Counted from the stretch's first letter, positions 24,874 to 36,738 are shown. The stretch: DNA of 64,000 nucleotides from Ctenosaura bakeri (GCA_948474755.1 CAOLHI010001313.1:337758-401757); one strand, 5' to 3'. Notes: generated from the sequence alone by a model not told the origin. A program made the numbers and translations.

Positions 24874-27404
24874 CAATAGGTCCCCCATAATCACATAACC
24901 AGTATATGTGATTTCAGTTGCCCATGACAAGGTGTGATCTAAAGACAGATACCTTGAATTTCATAGAAAAAAATAAAAATTGAAGTAATTAGGTAAAATA
25001 CAGCACAACATACAGTATTACATGGAAAATGGCGGGGAATGTAACACTGAAGCAAATGGTGCCACTATCTTTTGTAGTTTTGCACTGTCTTGTCTATGCT
25101 GTCCTGTGTTTCCTCACTGTATACATGTGCTCTCATGCTACCCACTCTCTTAGTAGGTTTCTCAGTTACTCTTACAATGTCCTCCTGCAAAATTCTTGTG
25201 CTTGAACAGTAAAATCCTTGTCCTTATCCAGTACAGTGCTTGGCTTGAATCCTTGTGCTGCTTGTAATGGCCCAAAAGCACAAGCCTGGTGATGCTGGCA
25301 ATCCTGATAAGCCTCAGAGAACCTGTAAAGCTCTTCCTTTCAATGAGAAGGTAAAAGTTCTTGACGTAATCTGGAAAGAAAACAAAAAATGAACTGAGTT
25401 TGGTATGATTCATGGTAAGAAGGAATCTTCTATCTGTGAAATTCTGACGGAGGAAAAAGAAATCTGTGCCAGTTTTGCTGTTGCACCTCAAACTGCAAAA
25501 GTGACCTCCACAGTGCATGATAGGTGCTTAATTAAAATGAAGAAGGCATTAAATTTGTCTCTGGAAGAACAGCAGAAAACAAATTCTCTTTCACATCAGT
25601 GTCTTGTGCCACAAAGCATTTTGAGGCTACAGGTAGATATCAGCAGGGTATCCCCTCAAATGAGTGCCACCAAGCTGTTTATGGCAAGTAGGGGATGGGT
25701 GCACAGATTTGGGAACATGTTTAGACTTCAAAACATAAAACTGAGTGGAGAGGCTGCCCCTGCGAATAAAGTAGCTGCTGCCATATTTCCAGAGCAGTTT
25801 AAGAAGTCAATTGAGGAGAAAGGCTACCATCCAAAGCACGTTAGTTGTGATGCAGCTGGGCTCTTCTGGAAAAATACTCCCACTAGAAGCTACATTCATA
25901 AAACTGCAAAGTGTTTCCAGGGCATAAAACATGAAGGGACAGTTTAACTTTGCTTCTATATGGCAACTCTGTAGGGCAGATGATAAAGCCAAGCATGGTG
26001 CACAAATCCAAGAGCTCACATGCTGTTAAAAACAGAAACAAAACTTTATTTGCCTGTGTTTTAGTAGCACAATAAGAAAGCAAGGGTGACAGCCACCTTG
26101 TTTACAGAATGGCTTCACCAATGTTCCATTCGAGAAGTTAAAAAATATTTGCAGCAGGAAGTGTTGGAATTTAAAGTCCTGTCAATAGTAGACAATGAGC
26201 CTGGTCATCCTGAATCTGTTTGCTATGAAAATGAGAATGTTGATGTTGTTTTTTTACCTCCCAATACAAACTCATTGATTGAACCCCTCAACTAGGGCAT
26301 CATTCATTTTTGTCAAGGCCAACCTGGTATCTGACTGCATTCTATCAGCTGTTGAGGCATCCTCTGATTTAGACATAATGAACTGCTGGAAATCCTTCAT
26401 TAATGCTGATACCATAATCTTCATCAAAGCAGCAATAGGTGAATTAAAACCTGGAATTTTAAATGCCTGCTGGAAAAGCTTGTGGAGTGAGGTTGTGGAT
26501 GATTTTCAGGCCATTCTGGGGACTGATGGAGAAGTATCATCCATGCAGCAAGGTGACTTGGTAGACAAAGATTTACTGACCTGTTGGACGAAGAAGTAGA
26601 GAAACTTATTGATGACCGTGACAAAGTGTTATCCAGTGAGGAGCTTGTTAGGATTCTTCAGATGAAGAAGAAGAAGAAGAAGAAATGGAAGCAGAACCAG
26701 TTGTGTGAACCTTAGAGAAATTTGCTGAAGAGTTTCAAACTGCACACACACTAAAAGAAAAAAAAATGGAAAATGATCTTGGAACAAAATACAGTATTAA
26801 AATTACCTGTACAATCATGGAAGGATTACAACCTCTGTAGCAACACTTTGCTGAGTTAGAAAAAGACAACAATATTCCATTACAATATTCTTCCAAAAGA
26901 TTTCAGTGAAATAATCCTCAGAGGATTCCCAACAAGCAACATCAACATCATCTGCTCCTGAGACTGAGATCCAGCCATCATAATCATCCTGGCACTGTAA
27001 TTCAGGATTGCCCTCTCATGACCCTCCTTCTGATGATGATCCACTTTCTTACGTATCATCAGAAGGTCAATACTAGTCTAACACTATGGCATTGAGATGC
27101 TAGAGTTAGCCTACTATTAATATCCGGCATACCGAAACATTTTGTTTTTGGACCACACTTTGTTAATTTTTATGACTTTCACAGTTGTGCACTGAATTTG
27201 GACTGCAAATAATAGCTACAAAGCCTTCTTTCTCCTAGTTGCTGAAGTTGCTCAAGTTCTGTCAACTTAAGTCAAGTTTCAGATCCTCCTCTCCAAGCTG
27301 CATACTCATAGCAATACCTATGCCATTTTGGAAAAAAAAAAATAGTGTTCATTATTCATGATAAGTTCTGGAATGTATCCCTCACAGTTATGGGGGACCT
27401 ACTG
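24874..27404 (+). mobile_element. Tigger/pogo (Tc1-mariner superfamily) DNA transposon, near complete
   Basis: The left end CAATAGGTCCCCCATAA and right end TTATGGGGGACCTACTG form terminal inverted repeats with one mismatch. Both sides are flanked by TA (24872-24873 and 27405-27406), the duplication used by this superfamily. The length, about 2.5 kb, fits a full Tigger element. It carries a degraded pogo-type transposase at 25267-26720 in the same orientation. The only nested material I see is a short AAG tract near 26665-26683. Confidence 0.92.
25267..26720 (+). pseudogene. Pogo/Tigger-type transposase, inactivated
   Basis: The frame opens at ATG 25267 (MAQKHKPGDAGNPDKPQR) with the N-terminal helix-turn-helix (FNEKVKVLDVIWKENK). 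An in-frame TGA at 25390-25392 interrupts it, and the frame resumes with GMIHGKKESSICEI. The CENP-B-type region is partly present (SATKLFMASRGWVHRF), then the DDE domain. The first aspartate survives in DAAGLFWKNTPTRSYIHK and the second in VDNEPGHPESVC; the third is lost, because the usual PLDxG reads PLN followed by a stop (about 26286-26295). Several stops lie between 25947 and 26085, and the frame shifts near 26290 into WKSFINADTIIFIKAAIGEL. No active protein could be made. Confidence 0.92.
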
Positions 27405-27406
27405 TA

Positions 27407-28080
27407 ACTGATTAAGTTTTCAGCAGAAAAAAAAAAAAATTTTGCATATGTTCAACATATCCCTTGTGCAATTACTCTCTTACTCCCCACTCAGAAATCA
27501 GAAATTCCTCCTGGATGCACAATGATGACACTATCCTTAGGGACCTCTGGAGGAGCCCCAAGAAGCACCAGAAGATGCCTTTGTTGTTGTGCATCTGACT
27601 GCATGGACATAGCCTGATGTTCCTCTGCCACCCCCTATGCTCCCACAGCCTCTACATGGGTGTGTTGTTGGGGTGGGTACACAAGGAAAGTGAGTCCTGC
27701 AGGACTCACATGGGTGGAACTTTATACAGTCCAAGATCTCAGCCAAAAGTCCTTATTAACCTTTTCAAGTGATCTGCAGTGTTTGCGGGGTGTGTGTATG
27801 AATGGCATACATGTTAGAGTTGTGAAAGAAGAGAAATGCAGTTCAATGACTAAAAAAAAAAATACTGAATAGGTTGCTCTGTGTTTGGCATTTTCTAGAT
27901 GCCTTGCACTATGAATCCCTTCATCCCCAGTCATCCATCAGGTTACAGTAATCCAGCACATCTGGAAAGTGCCAGGATGGGTAAGGAAATCTAAAACTAC
28001 AAATATAATACTTTTTACAGTGTGAATTACAAAATGCACCACAAAGAGGAGGGAACACTGTCAGCTGAACACGCCATTGT
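27407..28080. other. No recognised feature
   Basis: An A-run lies at 27428-27440. No gene or named repeat is supported in the remainder. Confidence 0.45.
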
Positions 28081-28084
28081 CTGT

Positions 28085-28320
28085 ACATCCCATGGTTTCT
28101 TTAAAAATTATGTAGTTCACACATTAATTAATTATAACATGCTGAATTAATTCCATCTCTCTCAAATTAATTTCTTCATTGCTCAGGATCAGCTTTAATG
28201 AGTTAATTTTTAAACCTAGCATTCCAAGCTCTGATCCTATCGTTGCTCAATTACGGATGGCTTCAGTGTATCATTATGTTAATTGTTCTTAAAAGTAACT
28301 TTCCAAATTCTGTCCTTGCA
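28085..28320. other. Candidate conserved non-coding element
   Basis: A repeat-free stretch is unusually dense in ATTAATTAATTATAA, GAATTAATTCC, AAATTAATTTC and GAGTTAATTTT, all homeodomain-like cores, and has CTCAATTACGGATGGC near 28245. This resembles vertebrate developmental enhancers in composition, but conservation cannot be judged from one genome. Confidence 0.25.
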
Positions 28321-28612
28321 AACAGATGACTCATGGGAATAGGAAAATAGAATTTGAAAAATTACTTCCCTCCAAACAGAAGGAACACATGAAAGGTGAC
28401 AGAAAGGAAGATTCCACAAGTACAGCAGGGGCCATCCCAGTCTGCTGCTCTCCTTGCACAAAGGTTAGATAAGAGGGTTAATACTGTGCTGCCATTACCA
28501 CACACACAAGCCCTTAAAGTGGACAGTGGGAGACATCTTCACATAAATTACACTTTGTTGGACTCAACCCATACAACAAACAGCCTTACTTTAATTCTCC
28601 TGTTTTCTCCAA

Positions 28613-28763
28613 GGCCATTTCTGCACTAGACTGTTATAGTGCTATTATTCCACTTTCAACATCCTATGGAATCCTGGCCCCTTCTTAAACTGCAAACCCC
28701 AGGATTCCACAGGATGCTGAAAGTGAAACAATAGCACTATAACAGTCTATTGTGGAAACAGAG
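28613..28763. mobile_element. Palindromic MITE, GGCCATTTC.GCAC type
   Basis: The left half GGCCATTTCTGCACTAGACT and TGTTATAGTGCTATTATTCC is mirrored by the right half (GCACTATAACAGTCTA). The whole folds into a hairpin around a short loop near 28680. CAA flanks on both sides (28610-28612 and 28764-28766) are compatible with a 3-bp duplication, although the right end is mutated. It has no coding capacity. Confidence 0.75.
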
Positions 28764-28766
28764 CAA

Positions 28767-30300
28767 GACACACGTTCCAAATCATTTATCAGGTTATTTC
28801 TTAATGACTAAATTAAAATGAAAACCAGGGTATTTGGGAGCTAGAAGTCTCTACCATTGTACTTACAAGTGATTGCATAGAGAGGATGGAGGCAGTGGAG
28901 AAAACAGAGGGAAAAAAGCAAATGCATGATTGCATAAGAAGCGTGAGATAGTAACTGAAGTTAATGTTGTCCCCAGATATTGTTCCACCACTAGGAGTCT
29001 TTTGCATTAGGAAATATTGAATACCTCTGTTATGGCCCCGCACACACCCCAATATTGATCTGGTTTAATTGGCAAACATTATTTAATTAGCAAGCTACAT
29101 TAGTTGGCAATGATATAAAATGTGACTTGAAATGAGTGGAAGGTCAAACCAGACAGAAGAAAATTACTGAAGGCAGATACGAGACTGCAAGGCCCATACC
29201 CACCTCCAGGTGAACACGATGTCATTGTCAGGCAGATTACGAAGCGATCTTGGAAATAATAGGCTTAGGCAAAAGCTGAATCTCTGCAATTGGAATATAA
29301 TTGTCAAGCCAATGTTCCTACCAAACAGTGATCGTCTAAACCAGGCTACCTCATTCCTGGGCATTTTCCCTGCATTGTCCTGACCTTTCCTCAAGTACAG
29401 GGCTATTACAACAGTCTTTATCTCTTTGTCACTTAAACACTAAAACCATTAGCACCATCCAGACCCCTTTGCCTGGGTTGCAACTCCCAGACCTCTTAAT
29501 TTTGAGCTAATTAATTCCCTTATGTGGAGGTACTGGCATAGTGAGTCACCCACATTTTGGAGTAACACCTCTTTATGTAAGACTGCAGAAAACCTAAAAG
29601 TGGAATTCTTTGTGCACATGTATGTATACAGTGGGACTTGCTTTCAGGAAAATCATACAGAATAGCACTGCTGGCTATGAATGTGTATATACTAAAGCTA
29701 TGCTACTGATGCAGCTGAATTCCAAATAATAAAGCATATTGCCTGATCTAGATCAATCTGTAACAACTCCAGATAGGAATAGATTGGCTCACCCTACTTC
29801 TAGGGCAGAACAGCACAGTAGAAAGCATTTAAGACAAGTCAGGAAAGTCACACATTAAAAATAAGCAGGAAAAAGCCAGACAATGTGTCTCCAGCATGAT
29901 TATATAAGGGAACCACTGTGGTGGTGTGATACAGAATGGGTAGAGGGGAGCTGGCCTTAGTTTGTTGTCAGTTCTTTCATGCAATGCGGAGCAAGAATTT
30001 CAGAAACACACTTCAGCCTCAGTGTTTATGGTATAGGATTATGTGAAGTCACTGAAGTTACATAATATGTTATCTCTCCCCGGCATCTTTTTATTCCATG
30101 TTAATAACAAATTGTGAAAGGACTGTGGTGAAGAAGGGGCAGCTGTTGATTGTCATCTGTGTCTTTTAATTTCCTTTCATTTTGTTGACTTCATTTTTTT
30201 TCCTTTCTCCTTAATTTGTGTCTTGTTAATTGATCTTTGTGTATCATAACATATATGTCCTTTGCAGAAAGATCTTCACAATAATTGCTAATTAGAAACT
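28767..30300. other. No recognised gene; includes candidate conserved non-coding DNA
   Basis: No repeat is identified. Positions 30030-30300 are repeat-free and contain TTAATTGATC, TGCTAATTAGAAAC and similar sites, so this could be a regulatory element. There is no other support. Confidence 0.3.
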
Positions 30301-30456
30301 GAGACAAGTTCAGGGTGTTACTTTAGGTTATACAATTCAGGACCAGATTATGTGGCAGCAGTACATAGCGTGGTTAGTCCTGCATACCAGAAATAGATGG
30401 GAATAGAACTAGATGGCCCTGGGGTCTCCTCCAAATTTATTATTCTATAATTCTAT
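30301..30456 (+). mobile_element. CR1 LINE 3' tail, diverged
   Basis: AACTAGATGGCCCTGGGGTC, CTCCAAATTTATTATTCT and ATAATTCTATG match the CR1 3' end (GGACTAGATGACCTTTGGGG, then ATTCTATGATTCTATG). Only the last 100-150 bp are present. Confidence 0.65.
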
Positions 30457-30556
30457 GTTTCAATGATCAGCCTGTCTGAAAGACTGCCATATCCCATGCA
30501 GACTGCCCTGGTCTTTGTAATCAGAGAAGGGGATGTGCTTATCTTGCCGTGTCATA

Positions 30557-30736
30557 GGTCGTTACCGCACTAGCCTGTTATAGTGCTATGATTCCACTTG
30601 CAGCATCCTATGGAATCCTGGGGTTTGCAGTTTCGGGAGGGGCCAAGCGGCACCTCCCGAAACTGCAAACCCCAGGATTCCATAGGATGTTGCAAGTGGA
30701 ATCATAGCACTATAACAGGCTAGTGCGGAAATGGCC
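30557..30736. mobile_element. Near-perfect palindromic MITE, GGCC type
   Basis: The two arms of about 85 bp are complementary with only a few mismatches around the loop AGCGGC near 30645. ATA flanks on both sides (30554-30556 and 30737-30739) give a 3-bp target duplication. The arms share the blocks TGTTATAGTGCTATGATTCC and CATCCTATGGAATCCTGGGG with the elements at 28613, 58915 and 62352. It is the best preserved of the group. A transcript would form a long hairpin. Confidence 0.85.
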
Positions 30737-30799
30737 ATAGTGAGGCTCACTTTGTTATTGTGTACATGAGAACATGTGGAATGGTATTTCCATTGAGAT

Positions 30800-30905
30800 T
30801 TAGGTGGACTGCAATTACTGGATGCTTCTGCCGTCAACTAAAGACCTATCTCTGTTCACTCAGACATTGTCTGATTATTTTCCTGATTATCAATCTTATA
30901 AGTTA
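30800..30905 (+). pseudogene. Small L2-like RT C-terminal fragment
   Basis: A plus-strand frame gives FCRQLKTYLCSLRH, similar to the FRxxLKTYLFxxAF block at the C-terminus of L2 RT. It is too short to be certain. Confidence 0.4.
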
Positions 30906-30975
30906 CCACCTGGTTTTAAACATACATATAATCCCTTCAATTGCATTGAAGGGGTTATATATGTGTATGTATGTA

Positions 30976-31360
30976 CAGTCAGCCCTCTCCATTTGTGGGT
31001 TTCACTTTTATGGTTTTAATTATTCACAGATTATTTGCTGTCATCTCTGCTGCCTCCCTATGACATTTTTAATGGGAACTGCAAGCCTCATGAGACTGAG
31101 AAACTATGAACAAAGCTTGTAAGTCCCTATTAAAAATAGTGTGGGGCAGCAGTGGAGGTGGCAGGAAGCCGCACCAGCCACCCACTTCTGCCTTGTGAAG
31201 GAACTCTGATGCCTCAAAGGAATTAATGGTGGTTTGAATATGGTGACCATACTTTTTAGTGTGTTAAATATGGTTTGGGAGGTCCTAAAATTATTTATGG
31301 TTTTTTCACTTTCATGGGGTTCCTGTGCCCCTAACCATAGCGAATGGGTAGGGATACCTG
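30976..31360. mobile_element. Tigger/mariner-like non-autonomous DNA element
   Basis: The ends CAGTCAGCCCTCTCCATTTG and (reverse complement of the right end) CAGGTATCCCTACCCATTCG are similar imperfect inverted repeats. TA flanks at 30974-30975 and 31361-31362 fit the Tc1-mariner duplication. The interior has paired ATTTATGGTTTTTTCAC and CACTTTTATGGTTTTAATTA segments and no transposase. It is followed by a TATG-rich simple repeat to about 31400. Confidence 0.65.
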
Positions 31361-31399
31361 TATGTATGTATATGTGTATATATATATTTGTGTGTGTGT

Positions 31400-32585
31400 T
31401 TTATTATTTTTAGCTACTGGCTTTACTCTATTTTTATGATGAATTGCTTTCTTAATTTTTTAAAATGAAAAGTGGAATAGATGTGCTCTAAAATGAATGA
31501 ACGATTAAACTGATACCAGTCCTGAGGATTTACTCAAGTGACTACTTCCAAGACTTTTCTCCATGCATATCAAGAGCTTTGTTGTGACAAACTCCAGTAG
31601 GATTACCTGGGACTTCTTTTGATTGCAAGAAAGTAGGTTAATACTATACCACTTCTTAAAGGTAGAGGGAATTACAGGTTCCTCACTTCAGGGAAATTCT
31701 TGAGAGTTCCAGGGATTTTTGATGCTGTGGTGAACACGTTTACTCTAAAGCATTTGAATTAAGTGCTGCATTTACTTGAAGGCATTTACAAAGTAGTAAA
31801 ATGACCGCATCCCTACATGTATAGAATATGTGGAAAGTGATATCTTTCACCACAAACCCACATTGCTTCAGTTTTTGTCTGGAAAAATGGCATTTTTTTT
31901 TCCTACCAGAAAAAAAAATCCAATTAAGTTGGCAAAAAGAGATTTCTCCATTTATCCAGCTGAATGCTCCTACAAATAATGTCTTGCATGCAAAATATTC
32001 CAAACAAAGGAAGGCAGACAATAATTAATCTAATTCTTTCTCCCAGTCATCCTATATTCCTGTTGCAAAGGTGATACTGAGTAGAATAGCAGAGAGGCAT
32101 AATATTTAAATGCTGCATCTTACTGGCCAATATTATGGGAAAGCAGGCCAGACACCCTTCAGTGATTTGGCCAATTACTCTGTGCCACAAAGTCTTCCAA
32201 CACAAATATTCAATTCACTCTAGGTGAGATGGCTCACAATTAAATCCCAGTGACTGTTGCTTAAAATGTAAAGAGTCCCCCTACCTTCTGCTCAGAAAAG
32301 ATTGACATATGTGCCTAATCATTTTCAAAGCCTTAGTAATTGGATTCCCACCTCTGCGTTTTTCAAGTCACAATCCATTTTATATGTTAACATTTTAATT
32401 TGTACATTTCTTTTGCACTTCCTTATTTTGAAAAGGTGGTGAATTAGTAGGAAGTTTGGTAAGAAGCCAGGGCCTAGGCAGGAGGGCTGGTAGTGTAGAT
32501 GGCTCTCAAAAGGGAACACATGAATTCAGGGAGAATAAAGCTATCAATGGTTACTACATAATGACTATCTACTACCTTCAAGATG
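31400..32585. other. No recognised feature
   Basis: Nothing supportable. There are short inverted T/A runs near 31890-31915. Confidence 0.45.
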
Positions 32586-32589
32586 AAAA

Positions 32590-32725
32590 TATGCCTGAAC
32601 GCCAGTTGTTGGGAATAGCTCTGGAGTACAGCTTTTTCTTATATAACCTGTTTGTGGGCTTCCTGGAGGCATCTGGATGCTAGACCACATAAGTATTTGG
32701 TCTGATCCACTGAAATCCTTACTAA
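32590..32725 (+). mobile_element. CR1-like LINE 3' fragment
   Basis: TTGTGGGCTTCCTGGAGGCA and TCTGGATGC, then TTTGGTCTGATCCACTGAAA, match the sauropsid LINE 3' block CTTGTGGGCTTCCCAGAGGC followed by TTGGTCTGATCCAGCAGGGC. A related fragment is at 43915-44060. Confidence 0.55.
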
Positions 32726-32810
32726 ATTCATATATTTTGTTTTTGCTGGTCTGCTTTGTGTAGTCTTTTCTGCAAACCGCATTGCCTCTGCACTTGAATA
32801 TTACCCACAA

Positions 32811-33062
32811 GCCCTTTTACACTACACATTTTACACACAAAACCTTTCTCATTTCACATTTATAGCACTGTGATTGAACTTTAACTCTCAGGACTCATCC
32901 TATAGAATCCTGAGGCTTGCAATTTAGGGAGCAGCATGTAGAATTCTCATTCAGAGGGAGCTCTCATACTTCACAAAACTGTAAATCCCATGATTCCATA
33001 GGAAGCAGCCATGGTAGCTAAAGTGGAACCATTGTATTAGAATCGGTAGTGTGAAAAGAACT
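32811..33062. mobile_element. Diverged inverted-repeat MITE, CCTTTTACACTAC type
   Basis: The left end GCCCTTTTACACTAC is mirrored by GTAGTGTGAAAAGAACT on the right. The interior contains ATAGAATCCTGAGGCTTGCA and ATGATTCCATAGGAAGCAGC, a decayed version of the arms of the palindromic elements at 28613 and 30557. Target duplication is unclear. Confidence 0.6.
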
Positions 33063-33804
33063 CAGGTTACTAAATTACCAATGAAGATTTGGGCAAAATA
33101 AAGAGAAGATGATTCATGCAATTGAAATTTCTTCTTTTTCCTCCTGCAAAATCTGTTCTGCTGGGTCTCTCATCCCTTCAGAACAGATTTTGAGGGCCAA
33201 GAGGAGTTGCTGAGGAGGCATGGAGGATGGATTGTCTCCTTCCTGTTCAACTGATGGGAAAATTCTCTCAGTAAGAGAATTTTGTTGGATGCCACCTTTG
33301 CATCCCCACATAGGAAAAAGAGGCAGGAAAGAAGTGTTGAGTGACCTAGAGCCTAGTCACCTAGTTTATTACTTATTTATAAAGCATCTGTGGAGGGTAC
33401 AAAAACAGAGGAGACCTGCATGAGGCCACTTCCCATAGCTATCCCCTCACAAGACCTTAGGAGAGTCATCCTTTGCCCCAAATGGTAATAACTTGCCACT
33501 GACCAATCATGCCTTAAAAGGAAGACTGCCCCAGGCCGAAGCCCCCTAACTTAAAATAAGGTACGCTTTTGGGTTGACCCAAAGATTTTTCCTCTCTTCA
33601 CCACTTAACCTCATAACCTGAAGGCAAATGAGAGGTGCCCCTTGGTGCTTACTATTGCCTTCAGGGGAAAGTCACTAATAGCATTAACCAACTAACATGG
33701 CAGCTAGTTAAGGCACCATTCCATTCAATTGTCCCATAGTTCCTATCTTGCATCCATGCAGAGTGTGTGAAAATGCCCCATCTGTGAAGTATAGTTTCAC
33801 AAGG
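33063..33804. other. No recognised feature
   Basis: Nothing supportable. A 26-bp segment at its end is repeated on the other side of the next element. Confidence 0.45.
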
Positions 33805-33830
33805 GACAAAAGTTTCTGTCTAACCTATAA

Positions 33831-34249
33831 GGCCCTTTTCACACCTTACTGGTGCTGCTGGCATCATGGGGGATTGCATGAAAAGCTTCCTCTGTGAGGG
33901 AATCATGTCCCCTGTGCTTCTCTCTGCACCAACTCCATGCTGGATAAAAGGAAGCACAATAGCTCTGCCCCTTCCTTCTGCAGCGCAGCCAGGTACTTTC
34001 CCCGGTTTTGCTGAGGGAGGAAGCACAATGGCTGTGCTTCCTGACATTCCGCACTCAAGTTAAGTGCAGGAGGGATGCATAATCATGCATCATTTTCAGC
34101 AAAGAACTGAAAATGGTATACTGCGAGATTGCCACGTGATCATTATGGGAGTGACGTGTGATCGCGAGGATGTCATGCGGAGTTGTCCTTGCGATCCTAC
34201 ATTGCTCCCATGGCCATTTTGCATGGGGAAATGGTGTGCAAAAAGGGCC
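33831..34249. mobile_element. Non-autonomous DNA transposon, GGCCCTTTTCACACC termini
   Basis: The left end GGCCCTTTTCACACC and right end GGTGTGCAAAAAGGGCC are inverted repeats, with TAA on both sides (33828-33830 and 34250-34252). The GC-rich interior (CCCCTTCCTTCTGCAGCGCA and following) is shared with the element at 58859. It has no transposase-like frame. Its insertion point lies exactly at the end of a 26-bp unit present again at 34255-34280. Confidence 0.8.
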
Positions 34250-34280
34250 TAAGTGACAAAAGTTTCTATCTAACCTATAA

Positions 34281-34851
34281 GCCTACGGTGGACCAATAAG
34301 AAGGGCAGGGCAACAAGCAGAACCACAAACAGAGGCTGAGGGAAGACCAGCATCTGCTCATATAGGACCTCCCCACTCCCACACCAACTGATATGCTGAG
34401 ACATCATGACAGTTACACCCCATGTCCCCCTGTGGTTGTGCATTCACATAACTATTTTATGAGGACAGTTGCAGGGTTAGATTACACTCCCCTTAAAAAT
34501 AAAGAATTAGGACACAAGCACTTTCTTATCTTGTCTGAGATCCTCCTCAGTTAATTTCCCAGAGTGGAATTTGGTTTCCTTGAAAGGAACTAAGATTGGA
34601 CCGCTATTTTATTCAGGGGTCCACTCTTAATTCCTCTCAAGGACTAGGAAGATACATAAAGCACAGATCAGGAAGATTCCAACCACATCACAAGGACCAG
34701 ATCTCTCACTATTCCCCTATCCTAGTATGTTTTGGACTTCTAAAACTTGATGTTCATGTGGCTTCTCAAATAGCACACACCAACCAAAATCTTGTTGGTG
34801 CTGGCCCCATAGATGCCATCATAATGTAGCTACTCATAAGGATGCCTTAAG
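34281..34851. other. No recognised feature
   Basis: Nothing supportable; plain sequence between two DNA elements. Confidence 0.45.
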
Positions 34852-34854
34852 AGA

Positions 34855-35280
34855 GGCCCTTTTCACACGCAGTTTCTGTAGCGCGAGGGCCCCTTGAGCG
34901 TCGCGTGAATGGGAGCATCGGTCTGTACGACGCACTCCCATTCACGCGACACTCACGAGCCTAAAGCGGGACGTGCAAGCATTTTATTATTTTCAGCTGG
35001 GAGCCAAAAATACTGCGTGGTCGCGCAATGCTCCCAGGGCCTTCACACACTTACCTGCGTGTGGTGTATTGGACGAGCGGGCCGGTCATGCTTCCTCCCC
35101 CAGCGCAGCCTACAGCTCCCAGACTGTACTGCAGAAGGAAGGGGCGGGACGCTAGCACGACGGTCGTGCTACCAGGAAGCGAGCTGCGGGACGAAGGAGT
35201 GGAGAAGCAGCAGCGTTCCGGCTGAGGCTTTTCGCGTGAGACGCCCCCCCACCACGCAAACGGGTAACATGTGAAAAGCC
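34855..35280. mobile_element. CpG-rich non-autonomous DNA transposon, GGCCCTTTTCACACG termini
   Basis: It starts GGCCCTTTTCACACGCAG and ends CATGTGAAAAGCC. The flanking 3-mers AGA and TCA do not match, so the duplication has decayed or the right end lost bases. The interior is strongly CpG-rich with small inverted repeats (CGCGTGAATGGGAGC against GCTCCCATTCACGCG type, near 34900-34950). The second half is shared with 42896-43112. The 121-codon open frame inside it shows no known domain and is probably chance in GC-rich sequence. Confidence 0.72.
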
Positions 35281-36735
35281 TCAAAGCCATGAGTGTAATA
35301 TAGGTAGCAGGAGAATTCTATAACCTGAAACAGAGGTAATCATGCAGAACTCCCTAAGTCACTTCAAAAGGGCAGTTGATAATGGGATCCCACCTGTATT
35401 ATCAAAAGCACTCCCCCCTCCCCACACACACTGCTTGGCCTCAAAGATCATTGTAGTCATTCTACCCCTAATTGCTTGTTGACACAGCCTGTAACCCTCA
35501 ATTTGTTACCTGAACTTTCATATATATGCTGGGTGCTAATAACAAGCCTATCACTCTTTTAGCCTAACCTCTATAAGCTTCCACAATTTCTGGGTATGCA
35601 CTCTGAAGCATAATCAACTACTGGAGGTAGCTGCTGGCATCAATCCATTTGTTGATAGAACAGAACATTAGTAATATTTCTGTTCAGAGCTGGCATGTAC
35701 CTTATAATGAAGTGGATGTTGTACTGTATTCCAACAGAAAAAGACTAATCTGTCTTTAGTCAAACTGCCATCAAAATGGGGAAATATTCAGGGAAGTTTG
35801 ATCAAGGACCACCCTCTTGTAGTTGAGATGGCTCATTTCCTCCTGAAGCTCACATAAGACAGTCATGATCTAATTCCCAAATGCCTTTGCACTAGCCATC
35901 AGACTGAGAAGCTTATATGCCAGAAGACATCAACTCATGACACAGCATTTGACTCAATAGCCAGAAACAAAAATGATAAACATAGCCCCCTGTTTTCTCT
36001 CCAGCCAGAGGAATGCCCAGTTTTGCTACTAACTTGCCATTATCAGATCCCAGAAGGCCTGCAGGAAGCCATACAAGCTGATATTTGGAGAACACTTTTT
36101 AAAAAAGTACTAAACCACTCAAAGTTTGAAAATGAAACATAGCAACTCATCAGCAATAGACACTCATAGGCAATTCGATACATTCTGTCAAGTCAAAACC
36201 ACAACAGCTCAAAATCGGACACACAAACACATAGGAGGAGAAATGGAGACATAACATTGCATTTGCCAACTGAGCCTCCTCCCACACTTCTGCATTGATT
36301 CACTGAAGCAGATTTAAGAAAGAAAGCAAGGTTTATGAAGAATATCATTAGTAACAGAATTGCCCTCTGGAAAGGACAAATTTTAAATCCACTTAAACTT
36401 ACCAGTTTCAAGGGAATTAAGGCCAATAAAGAAACTCAGAAACTGGGTATGGGGTGATCAAAGGGCCCAGCATCCCACCTTCTGACACTTGTTTGGCCAG
36501 CTTGACCCCGGCCAGTTTATCCAGTTCATGGACAGAGTACAAAGTTAGTAACCTAAAGATGAAATGGACCCTGACACAGAATTCAAAAACCAAAACCATG
36601 ATAAGAATACCATGCATTCTCATAATATTTTCAAGTCTCCAATCATTGAATAATGACAGCCTGGCTCTCATTAGGAGGGTAAGGTGGGATGGGGGGAGAT
36701 AGGGAATCAAGCAAGTTCCTATACTTGGCATTGAC
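35281..36735. other. No recognised feature
   Basis: No gene or named repeat is supported. Frames such as the 111-codon one near 36417-36752 have no domain. Confidence 0.45.
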
Positions 36736-36738
36736 TTA

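Noticed and set aside
26660..26690. Poly-Lys/AAG tract as a separate microsatellite locus
   Set aside because: It lies in the acidic tail region of the decayed Tigger transposase and is better seen as part of that pseudogene.
34909..35274. 121-codon plus-strand open frame and overlapping frames
   Set aside because: Confined to a CpG-rich DNA element with few stops in any phase; no recognisable domain.
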